Shown: piece after piece, positions 1 through 7,500 of the stretch
Numbering within the stretch: position 1 is the first letter of the stretch
How the letters are laid out: each line of letters opens with the position of its first letter
Origin: Oscillospiraceae bacterium
Lineage (GTDB): Bacteria; Bacillota; Clostridia; UMGS1810
DNA: 8,919 nt
Assembly (NCBI GenBank): GCA_021629085.1
Contig: JAJXRJ010000054.1
Location: forward strand, 1-8,919
Direction of reading: 5' to 3'
Notes under the pieces: generated by a model
Database searches by the model: none
The model's input: the letters and a program-made list of their open reading frames with translations, nothing else
What the model was told of the DNA's origin: nothing
Program-made: the position numbers and the translations under genes

Positions 1-17
1 ATAGGGAATGATAAAAT

Positions 18-62
18 AAAAATCCTCCGCTGTAAAAGGAATTTTGCAGCGGAGGATTTTTT
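18..62 (+). terminator. Strong intrinsic terminator of an upstream gene
   Basis: A perfect 15-bp inverted repeat (18-32 pairs with 47-61) has a GC-rich core, CCTCCGCTG/CAGCGGAGG. It continues inward through one U-G pair and four A-U pairs, giving a 20-bp stem closed by a GGAA loop (38-41). A run of six T follows the GC core on the right arm, and a run of A flanks the left arm, so it could stop transcription from both sides. Tandem stop codons TGA TAA at 9-14, just before it, could be the end of an unseen + strand gene; that part is only a guess. Confidence 0.8.
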
Positions 63-125
63 AGCCATTTTTTCCAAAAAATAAGAATAATTTTATGAAA
101 AAACAACGAAATATCAATCGGACTA

Positions 126-154
126 TTGAAAGTTTTATACAAATGATTTAATAT
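126..154 (+). promoter_or_regulatory. Candidate sigma-A promoter for the four-gene operon
   Basis: TTGAAA at 126-131 (five of six bases match the -35 consensus) is followed after 17 bases by TAATAT at 149-154 (four of six, including the key second A and last T of the -10 box). Transcription would start near 161, leaving a leader of about 40 bases before the ATG at 202. The region is so AT-rich that other -10-like boxes occur (TATAAA at 152-157 and 160-165), so the exact box is uncertain. Confidence 0.45.
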
Positions 155-160
155 AAAACT
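131..160. promoter_or_regulatory. Perfect 9-bp inverted repeat over the promoter, possible operator
   Basis: AGTTTTATA (131-139) and TATAAAACT (152-160) are exact reverse complements separated by 12 bases. The arm centres are 21 bases apart, about two helical turns, which is the geometry expected of an operator bound by a dimeric regulator. The arms cover the spacer and the -10 box of the candidate promoter. An AT-only palindrome can arise by chance in such a region, and a weak RNA hairpin is the alternative reading. Confidence 0.35.
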
Positions 161-188
161 ATAAAAATTTGTCATATTTTTCCAAAAA

Positions 189-194
189 AGGGGG
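189..194 (+). promoter_or_regulatory. Ribosome binding site that fixes the start of gene 1
   Basis: AGGGGG at 189-194 lies 7 bases before ATG 202. An in-frame TTG at 169 would add 11 residues (including Lys-Lys-Gly-Gly-Arg-Lys) but has no purine-rich site before it and would place this ribosome binding site inside the coding region. The ATG also gives a normal signal peptide. Confidence 0.8.
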
Positions 195-201
195 AAGAAA
201 G

Positions 202-2019
202 ATGCGGGAAAAGCTGTGTATATGGCTTGCAGCTTTGATGGTATTGTGCACAGTGAACGCACAAACGGCCTGGGCGGCGCCGGCAGTCGACGACGTTTCG
301 GCCTATCTCTTAGCTGCGAGCGATGCACAAAGCGGCGAAAAGGTGGCGCGGCTGGAATTAGAACTGCAGGAAAATGAAATATTTAGTGTTGTCCCCTATT
401 TTACCCACTACCGGAATTTTGCGGGGAAAACCTTTGTGGTCCGGTATGACGGCGCGAGCGCAGTGTGCTTTGACTATGCAGTGCAAGGCGGGCTGGGGCG
501 GAATTTTGAAGTGCCTGTCACGGTGGGGAACTACACCATTACGGCTATGGAACCGGGCTATTTAGAGTTTACCATGAATGGTATCCAGATTCCCAGCGGA
601 AAAGCGTGGACAGGGATTGCAAGTATTTTAAAATTTGCAGCCAAAAAAAAGACCTGCATATTTGAAATGTATCAAAAAAATGATGCGGGAATCCGCGGCT
701 TTACGGCAGAGTTTGCAGTAGAACGCGGTACGCGAAGCGCAACGCTGGACGGGACTTATGAAGGGGGCGGAACAATTCAGGCCGCGGTTCGAAATGCCGT
801 AGGCGAAGTAGTGCATACGGAGGAATTTAGCGTGGGTGCAAAATTTTCCCACTCCTTCTCCCTGCCTGAAACCTTGCCAAGTGGAAAGTATGATGTGATA
901 GTGACGGCGGACAATGCGCTGTCTGTACATCAACCATTTTTCTACGACACGCCGCCTGCCCAAGGTGCAGCATCTATTACGGCAGTGGCGGGTATCAACA
1001 CCAACAAAATCACAGTGTATGGCCAGCACAGCCGTGAACAAAAGGCCGTTATGACACTGGTGGCGGCAGCAGAAGATGGCACGCTGGTGCATATCGGCCA
1101 GGTGCAGACCATGGCAGATGGGAAATATACGACGAGTTTTCAAATGCCGGAATCTGCCCCAAGCGGCACCTATACCATCTGGGTTGGCGGACAGGACGTA
1201 GCAAACCGGCAGATGTGTACGGTAAACTATACAAAGCTTTTGCCAAATGAGATTACGGCAAATGTGAGTGTGGAGGAAAACTGTGTGACCGTGGCGGGAA
1301 GCATCAGCGGTGCAGACAGAAGCTGGGCGACGCTTTCGCTGACCGACCGGTTTGGGAATAACGTTTATTACAACCAGGTAAAGACCGAACTGAACGGAAG
1401 CTATCTCCACAGCTTTTACATGCCGGAAAATGCAGAACCGGGCATGTATACGTTAAAGGTAGGCGGATCGTATGTGCCAATGCCTGTGGTGCTTGCTTTT
1501 GATTACAGCTATGACAGCAAGGCAATCACCCTTACGGCAGATGTGCACGTGAGCGGGGAGCAAATCCTGGTTTCGGGAAGCCTTGCAAACATTGAGAAAA
1601 ACAAAGTAACGCTGTTTGTACGCGACGGGGAGGGGAATTTGGTATATGCAAATCAGACAAGCAGTGAACTTGGCGATTTCTCATTTGTATTCCGGCTTCC
1701 GCAAGATGCGGAGAGCGGGACTTATACGGTATATGTGGGCGGGCAATATATTGACGAGCCAATCATAGAGATCTTTGACTACACTGCGCCGGTTTATGAG
1801 CCGAATACAGAAGCTATGACACAAGAGGGACAGGCGGGGACCGGCACGCCTCCGACACCGGCGGAGCCAGATTTAGAAGAAACAGAAACACCGATGGAGG
1901 ACGGCGATGTGCAGCCAGAGCAGGAAGACGGTAAATTGCAGGAAACGCCTGGGCAGGGCACAGAGATAGGATCGGAAGCACAGCCAACGACAGAAACGAT
2001 AAAAGGAGAATCAAAATGA
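202..2019 (+). CDS. Secreted protein with cohesin-like domain, four Ig-like repeats and acidic tail
   Basis: Probable extracellular structural or adhesive protein of 605 residues; no enzyme motif is visible. Residues 1-25 are a Sec signal peptide (MREK, hydrophobic core, cleavage after AWA). Residues about 28-165 form a beta-rich domain whose end, GKAWTGIASILKF (133-145), resembles cohesin-like domains of clostridial surface proteins; this is a pattern match from memory. Four repeats of about 85-92 residues follow: a diverged one at about 172-256, then 258-349, 350-440 and 441-530, each with the signature SFxMPExAxSGTYTxxVGG. The last 75 residues are a Pro/Glu/Thr/Gln-rich acidic tail with no LPXTG, SLH, LysM or membrane segment, so the anchor, if any, is not covalent sorting. 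It is the first gene of the operon, and its TGA overlaps the ATG of gene 2. Coding status is very sure; function is inferred. Confidence 0.9.
   Translation: MREKLCIWLAALMVLCTVNAQTAWAAPAVDDVSAYLLAASDAQSGEKVARLELELQENEIFSVVPYFTHYRNFAGKTFVVRYDGASAVCFDYAVQGGLGRNFEVPVTVGNYTITAMEPGYLEFTMNGIQIPSGKAWTGIASILKFAAKKKTCIFEMYQKNDAGIRGFTAEFAVERGTRSATLDGTYEGGGTIQAAVRNAVGEVVHTEEFSVGAKFSHSFSLPETLPSGKYDVIVTADNALSVHQPFFYDTPPAQGAASITAVAGINTNKITVYGQHSREQKAVMTLVAAAEDGTLVHIGQVQTMADGKYTTSFQMPESAPSGTYTIWVGGQDVANRQMCTVNYTKLLPNEITANVSVEENCVTVAGSISGADRSWATLSLTDRFGNNVYYNQVKTELNGSYLHSFYMPENAEPGMYTLKVGGSYVPMPVVLAFDYSYDSKAITLTADVHVSGEQILVSGSLANIEKNKVTLFVRDGEGNLVYANQTSSELGDFSFVFRLPQDAESGTYTVYVGGQYIDEPIIEIFDYTAPVYEPNTEAMTQEGQAGTGTPPTPAEPDLEETETPMEDGDVQPEQEDGKLQETPGQGTEIGSEAQPTTETIKGESK
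973..1788 (+). repeat. Three tandem Ig-like repeats within gene 1
   Basis: Starting at 973, 1249 and 1522, three consecutive units of 92, 91 and about 90 codons align along their length. Shared landmarks are an opening xITAxVxV, a middle G-N-x-V-Y-x-N, the motif LPExAxSGTYTxxVGGxY with variants, and a closing F-D-Y in the last two. A fourth, more diverged copy lies before them at about 715-970 (SHSFSLPETLPSGKYDVIV). The repeats have diverged in DNA sequence, so this is old duplication rather than recent slippage. They resemble extracellular Ig-like or macroglobulin-type beta-sandwich spacers. Confidence 0.8.
2003..2018 (+). promoter_or_regulatory. Ribosome binding site and ATGA coupling of gene 2 to gene 1
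   Basis: AAGGAGA lies in the last codons of gene 1, about 6 bases before ATG 2016. The start and the preceding stop share ATGA (2016-2019), the usual arrangement for termination-reinitiation coupling. Confidence 0.85.
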
Positions 2020-3482
2020 AAAAATGGATTGCTTGTTTTGTGATATTGACCATTACACTTTGTACACTGCCTGTAGCGCAGGCGCAGATTATGATTACAA
2101 ATCTAGTGTATTCAGCGGATTTCGATCGGACGACGCCAGCCTTTGAAATTGGCGGCGCAGGAGATGGACGATGGTACGATATTACAAAATCAATTTATCA
2201 TTCGGCGCCATCTTCCTTTTATATGGATGGCCGTTTGGAAACCAATTCGCGGATTAAATTTAAACAAGTGTTAAAAAATGGGACGCTGACAGAAACTGAT
2301 ATTGGACGAAAATTTAAAATTACTTGTTGGCTGTATGTACCCTCTTCTGCCCTTCCTTTAAATGGGACAACTGCGACCATCCGGGTTGGAATGTTTGGAA
2401 GCGGGGAATTTCAAACCGTACCGCAGGTACATAAGGCAATCACTATGCCAGGCAATCAATGGACACAGGTATCATTTGACTTTACTATTAACGCAGAAAC
2501 AGTGGAAAACGAAGTGAATATGCTGGGATTTGATCAGCAGACCAATTATGAGTTTATTCCCTGCTTATATATTGATGATATTTTAGTAGAGGAATATATA
2601 CCAGCGGCAACCGGCGGTGAATTTACATTTGATAGCTATGATTTGTCAAATCCGACCGCTGCAGGCAGCTATATGGGTGACTTGAGTTATACCAACACAG
2701 TGACGTATGGAAACTCAGGACGGTCACTTAAAATCCCGGATCGAACCTACGACTATAACCGTATTAAATTCCAAAAGGCATTTTCCAATGAAGGGAAGCT
2801 CACAAAGCGGGACTTGGGAAAGACCTTCCGGATTTCTTGCATGGTCTACTTGGATGATTTTTATGTGATTGACCCCACAACACATGCAATTACATCCACG
2901 CCAAGCAACGATGGAGTGACAAAAGTATATTTTGGGATCTATGGCAATTCTGGTGGCGGCAGTTCTTCTGGTGAAATAGAAAGGCATGCATTCACTGTGC
3001 CCAAGCAAACGTGGACACAGCTTGATTTTATCTATACAATCGAAGAACACGATGTGGTGAATTACGAGTATGCAGCAGTAGGGATCGATCAGGCATTCCC
3101 AACAAGCGATGGCATCCCCGGCGCAAAGACCATGTATGTGGACGATTTAAAGGTGGAACCGGCCATGTCATATGTGGATCTGCATATTGAAAATGAAGGA
3201 AACCAGTATACGGCGACGGCAGACGTGTATTATACCACCACCTATGCAGAGCAAACCCTGTTTGTACTCCTTGCAGAGTATGACGCGCAAGGGATTATGG
3301 TCAATTACAGCATGTCGGAAATTGCCACATTTGATGCAGATACCCTGTATCCATATTACGGCGCGGCCCAGGCAACGCTTACGGTGAGCAATCCGGAACA
3401 TACGGTGACTGCATTTGCGTGGAACTCGGAAGAGGAGATGAACCCGTATACGCTTCCAGTCACCTGTACGGCGGCAGAGTAA
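2016..3482 (+). CDS. Secreted protein with two carbohydrate-binding-like modules
   Basis: 488 residues with a Sec signal peptide (MKKW, core to about 18, cleavage after AQA at 23). Two homologous modules follow, about 33-193 and 202-382. Each has R-I-K-F, then G-[RK]-x-F-[KR]-I-[ST]-C, then W-T-Q, then G-[FI]-D-Q, and closes with Y-[IV]-D-D. This layout, ending in a Y-x-D-D strand, is typical of jelly-roll carbohydrate-binding modules of the CBM4/9/22 and galactose-binding type, so sugar or wall-polymer binding is the inferred role. Residues about 384-488 form a small beta domain ending VTAFAWNSEEEMNPY, like the C-terminal VKAFLWDS-type domain seen on clostridial pectate lyases and other surface enzymes. 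No catalytic domain is attached, which is unusual for such modules. It has no wall anchor. It sits between gene 1 (4-base overlap) and gene 3 (13-base gap). Confidence 0.9.
   Translation: MKKWIACFVILTITLCTLPVAQAQIMITNLVYSADFDRTTPAFEIGGAGDGRWYDITKSIYHSAPSSFYMDGRLETNSRIKFKQVLKNGTLTETDIGRKFKITCWLYVPSSALPLNGTTATIRVGMFGSGEFQTVPQVHKAITMPGNQWTQVSFDFTINAETVENEVNMLGFDQQTNYEFIPCLYIDDILVEEYIPAATGGEFTFDSYDLSNPTAAGSYMGDLSYTNTVTYGNSGRSLKIPDRTYDYNRIKFQKAFSNEGKLTKRDLGKTFRISCMVYLDDFYVIDPTTHAITSTPSNDGVTKVYFGIYGNSGGGSSSGEIERHAFTVPKQTWTQLDFIYTIEEHDVVNYEYAAVGIDQAFPTSDGIPGAKTMYVDDLKVEPAMSYVDLHIENEGNQYTATADVYYTTTYAEQTLFVLLAEYDAQGIMVNYSMSEIATFDADTLYPYYGAAQATLTVSNPEHTVTAFAWNSEEEMNPYTLPVTCTAAE
2112..3161 (+). repeat. 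Duplicated beta module within gene 2
   Basis: Two copies, 2112-2594 and 2619-3161, encode modules of about 161 and 181 residues. They share an ordered series of motifs: RIKF at residues 79 and 249, WTQ at 149 and 333, G-[FI]-D-Q at 171 and 356, and Y-[IV]-D-D at 185 and 374. The second copy is longer because of an insertion around residues 283-300 and a Gly/Ser-rich loop at 310-319. Confidence 0.75.
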
Positions 3483-3490
3483 GGGGGAGG
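3483..3490 (+). promoter_or_regulatory. Ribosome binding site of gene 3
   Basis: GGGGGAGG fills most of the 13-base gap after the stop of gene 2 and is followed by five T and then ATG 3496. It is the strongest ribosome binding site in the window. Confidence 0.8.
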
Positions 3491-3495
3491 TTTTT

Positions 3496-4590
3496 ATGAA
3501 TGGGAGAGGGAAACTGGCATCACTCATTGCCGTTACCATGCTTTCGGCGTGCAGTGCAGGCATTGCAGCGGCGTTGGATAAGCAGGAGCAGATACAGAGC
3601 GTGGCCAATATGGAAGCGGCTGTGGCACAGAAGGTGCAGGCATTTTCGGCAAACAGTGCGGCGGTAGTGGAGAGAAATAGTGCAAAAATCCGTTCTTATG
3701 CGCAAAAGTATGCACAGATAACACCAGAGGCGTATGAAAGCGTTTTGTCCTACGCTTCCTTTTTGGCGGAGGAAAATTTGAGTACAGAAGAGCTTGCCTA
3801 TATAGATGGCTTGCTTGCAGACGGAACGCCAATCGCGCTTGTACAGTCGGTATACCGGTTTTGGAAGACCACCAATGAGCCATTATCCATGCTGGGACAG
3901 CTGTGTGAAATGCAGTATACCGTGTGGGGAAACAACTGGATTGAGAATGCGTTTAACAAACTGACAAACGACAAATGCGGTATGATCGAGACGCGCGAAG
4001 AACTCGAGTCGTATTACGACCGTGGGATGACCTATGACGATGTGTACACCGCGAATATTTTGTGCCGGAAGGGCGTCTTTACCATTCATGAAATTTTGGA
4101 AAAACGGATTACGGGAGAGGGCTGGGATACCATTTTGGCGCAAATTGAAAATGGCGGCGCTGTAAATTTAACGATGAATCCAGCGCTTCCGGCGGCGGGG
4201 AATCTTTCAGGCAGCACCTATCTAAAAGCAATGGAATACGGTGTGGAGATACCAACGCATCTGCAAGAGGAAGCGGCGGCGGAAAGCCTTCAAACATTAG
4301 AAACACAGCGCAGAGAAGCGGCATACGAAGCGGCAAACGCCCAGCTTGCCGCGCTCAATTTGGTTCCGGCGTCAGAAACGCTGCAAGCAGAGGCCGAGCA
4401 AAGGGAAGCAGCGCTTTTGCAGGCGCGGGAAAACGGGCTGGATGAACGGGAAATCCGGCTGCTGGAAGGGCGTGGATGTAACAGCGCCCAGATTTTAGAG
4501 ATATCCACATATTTGATGAACAACAGTGATATGAGCATTACGGAAGCACAAAGAACAGTGCAGGAGGGGAGTACTGGGAATGGAGCGTAA
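3496..4590 (+). CDS. Helical probable lipoprotein with three helix-pair repeats
   Basis: 364 residues; I do not recognise a named family. The N-terminus MNGRGK, a hydrophobic stretch and LSAC at 16-19 fit a lipoprotein signal, with Cys19 as the lipid-modified residue; Sec cleavage in the following AAA is the alternative. The rest is rich in Ala, Glu, Gln and Leu and looks almost all alpha-helical, unlike the beta-rich products beside it. Three diverged copies of a roughly 37-residue helix-turn-helix-like unit are visible, at 93-131 (starting ENLSTEELAY), 175-211 (DRGMTYDDVY) and 312-350 (ENGLDEREIR). Each has [NG]-[LM]-x-x-x-[ED], then a second helix such as IHEILEKR or AQILEIS. Residues about 255-315 are a Glu/Ala/Gln-rich probable coiled coil. 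It lies directly before, and overlaps by 11 bases, the RHS gene, so a role in tethering or helping secretion of the RHS protein is a reasonable guess, not shown. Confidence 0.88.
   Translation: MNGRGKLASLIAVTMLSACSAGIAAALDKQEQIQSVANMEAAVAQKVQAFSANSAAVVERNSAKIRSYAQKYAQITPEAYESVLSYASFLAEENLSTEELAYIDGLLADGTPIALVQSVYRFWKTTNEPLSMLGQLCEMQYTVWGNNWIENAFNKLTNDKCGMIETREELESYYDRGMTYDDVYTANILCRKGVFTIHEILEKRITGEGWDTILAQIENGGAVNLTMNPALPAAGNLSGSTYLKAMEYGVEIPTHLQEEAAAESLQTLETQRREAAYEAANAQLAALNLVPASETLQAEAEQREAALLQARENGLDEREIRLLEGRGCNSAQILEISTYLMNNSDMSITEAQRTVQEGSTGNGA
4562..4569 (+). promoter_or_regulatory. Ribosome binding site of gene 4, inside the end of gene 3
   Basis: AGGAGGGG lies about 10 bases before ATG 4580 and within the coding sequence of gene 3. 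The spacing is slightly long, but this ATG is the only start that gives a charged N-terminus before the hydrophobic core; the next in-frame ATG at 4616 falls within the signal peptide core. Confidence 0.7.
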
Positions 4591-7500
4591 GTGGAAAGAT
4601 ATCACAATAATCGGCATGGCAGTGATCATGCTTTGGGGGATCAAGGTATCTGCAAGCACATCCGACACGCTGGAAGGGGAAATAATGGAAAACTCCATGA
4701 AGGCAGCGTTTGGGAGTACGTACAGCGCACCAGCCACCCTGCAGAACGAAGGGCATGTGGATACAGGGAGCGGGGATTTTTCAGTGCAAGAAACAGACCT
4801 GGTAATTGCGGGGAAAAACGGGCTGGATGTGCCGGTGGTGCGGCGGTTTAGCAGCACCAAAACAAAAGCGGGCTCTTTTATATACAACCCCGATCCTGAG
4901 GAAATAATACGTGGCATAAAGTCAAATGCGCTGTGGTATACCTATGAGGAAGAGGGGGAGGAGAAAGAAGTCCTGATTGCGCAAGGAAGCAAGCTGAGTG
5001 CGATGCAGGCAGACGACACGTTCCGGGGGTATATGCCGCAGCGCGGGGGTGAAAAATATGATATTAATGGTACAGCATATTATACTTCAGGCCAATTATA
5101 CAATAGGGAAGGGGAAGTGATATTTACCAAAAAACAGGGGGAGCCACCGGTAGAGCTGGAAGAACGAAATGATTTCGATTACTATTTTGAAAGTATGTTT
5201 ATGGAGGATTTTTCGGTAGAGCTGGGGATAGGCTGGGAATTGGCAAAGCCGAACCTGGTATTTCCAGATAGGGTATATATGGGAAAAGACGATTACGATA
5301 CGGCAAATGGGACATTTCAGACAGAAACGGGAGAAGTATATGATGTACATTTAGAAGTGGAGCATACCGAAGATAACCGGAAGAAATTTTATGAGGCGTA
5401 TGTGTGGGATGCAGACAGCGAGGGCAGAGGGAGCTATGTGCTGGCGTTTGCAGACCCGGAGGATGTCCGGAACACGGTGCATCATGAGGCAGGGAATTTT
5501 GACTACAACCTGACCATAACACATAAGGATGGGAAAACATACTATTTTACAAGTAATGCACGTTATGAAGGAATCCGCTGCCTGGGCATATCGAACCGGG
5601 AAGGGAATGTGATTGTATACAACGCGGACGGGACGATTACCGACACGTATGGGAATGTGATAAGCATGCAGAACAAGCAGGTGACGGTGAACGGCGAGGC
5701 AGTATTGAAATATGAGCTGGAGACGATAAACGATAACACGCTGGACCCATATGGGCATTATGAGGAAGATAATAGATATGTATTCCGGGTGCTGAAAAAA
5801 GAAGGGCCGGGCGACATAGCAGATACGCCGAATGTGACAGAGTATGAAATCCGGCAGAGCTTCTGGTCGAGCAAGATGTTTGGCGGGGATTTATACACAA
5901 CCTATGTACCGGAAAAAATTACATATCCGACGGGAGTGACAACAGAGTATACATACACAACGGTGGAAGACTATATCTTGTATCCGGAATTTAATGTAAA
6001 TGATGTCAAGGGAGAGAAAGAGGTCATCGCAGGCCGGAAGGATACCGAGGGGGAAACCGTAAAAGAAGAGTATACGTATACGTATTTCCCCGAGAACAAA
6101 AGGATCGGCCGGCAAAGGCATTGGTATACAAAGAACGAGAAGACGCAAATCAAGCGGCTGTCAGACAACCAGCAGATAACGCAGATATTTGACGATTACG
6201 ACAGGAAGACAGAAGAAACAGTGGAAACAATGAACAAGAAAGTCAAATATACGTATTCTGGGACCAGGCGCGACGAGCCGGTGGATGTGCAGACGGTGAG
6301 CATGGGTAACAACCATGAAACGAAAGTGAACTATAATTACGACATATACAGGAACTTAACATTTGAAAAGAACGGGGATTCCTGTGTGGTGTATACGTAT
6401 GACACGGAATACTTTAACCTGCCGCTGACAGAGGCGCATGAGAAGGACGCAAATACGCGGGTATTGACGGAAAACACACTGACAGAAGACCACCGGCACA
6501 TAGCAGAGCAGCGGGTGTATGAGGAGGACAAAGAGAGCGGGGAAAAGACGCTTAAACGGATTGATACATACACGTACACAACAGACGGGGAAGTGGCATC
6601 GCAGACCACAAAATCGCCGGCGGGGGAAGTGGTGGCATCAACGTCGTACAGCTATGAAGACCCCACGGCGCAAAACGGGCGGCTGCGGACCGTAACGCAA
6701 ACGACAGCGGGCCTAATTGACGCGGACGGGAACGCGGCGGCAGACATCGTGCACAAGACAAAAACGGACATCTATGGGAACGTGGTGTACACAAAAGACG
6801 CAAACGGGAATGAAACGACGTACACGTACGACCTGCTGGGACGTCAAACCGGGCAGACAAACGCGGACGGGAGTACGGCAAGCATCGCCTATGACACGCA
6901 AAACAACACAGTGACAGTGACAGACGGGCGCGGAGTGCAGATGAAATATGAATATGACGGGTGGGGGAACCAGACAAAAACGTATGTAAAACGCGGGGGG
7001 CAGTATGCCCTGCTGGAAGAACAGACGTATGATGGGATAAACCGGCCGGAAAAGCTGATCCAGTACTGGACAGAGGAGGAGCAGTATACGCAGACACAAA
7101 GCTATGACAAGCTGGACCGGATCATAAGCCAGAAGATCACAGACAAAGCGGGTGCAACGTTAAAGCACACGCAGTACAGCTATAGCTATGGGGAAGACAG
7201 CAATGCGCGGCTGACCATCACCACGACACAACAGACAGACGGAAAAGACGGGTATACGCCGGCGGTGGTGAAAAGCGTGAGCGACTACCGAGGGAATGAG
7301 ATAGAGCGGCGGTATACGTCCGGTGGGCAAACCATCACGGAAGAAAAGACGTACGACTATGTGGGGAACGTGGTTACAGTAACGGACGGGAACGGGAACG
7401 AGACGGCGTACGAATATGACTATGCAAACCAGGTGGTAAAGGTGACAGACGCGCTGGGGAACACGGCGGAAACGGCGTACAACGTGCTGGGGAACGTGAT

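Larger units (their letters stand above)
69..189. repeat. 13-base direct repeat TTTTTCCAAAAAA flanking the promoter
   Basis: The same 13 bases occur at 69-81 and 177-189, 108 bases apart, one copy upstream of the candidate promoter and one just before the ribosome binding site of the first gene. Each copy is itself nearly palindromic around CC. No function is known to me; A/T runs make chance recurrence possible. Confidence 0.35.

Noticed and set aside
169..201. TTG start at 169 for gene 1
   Set aside because: It has no ribosome binding site and spoils the signal peptide; ATG 202 has AGGGGG seven bases upstream.
628..1410. Minus-strand open frame of 260 codons opposite gene 1
   Set aside because: The + strand frame has a signal peptide and clear protein repeats; the minus product is Cys/His/Arg-rich and shows no repeat or domain.
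4591..4851. Plus-strand frame of 86 codons starting with GTG
   Set aside because: It lies out of frame wholly inside the RHS start region, has no ribosome binding site of its own, and the overlapping frame shows the signal peptide and RHS opening motif.
6070..6086. TATACG tandem repeat as a possible phase-variable microsatellite
   Set aside because: There are fewer than three units, and it simply encodes Y-T-Y-T-Y in frame; unit length of six bases would not shift the frame.
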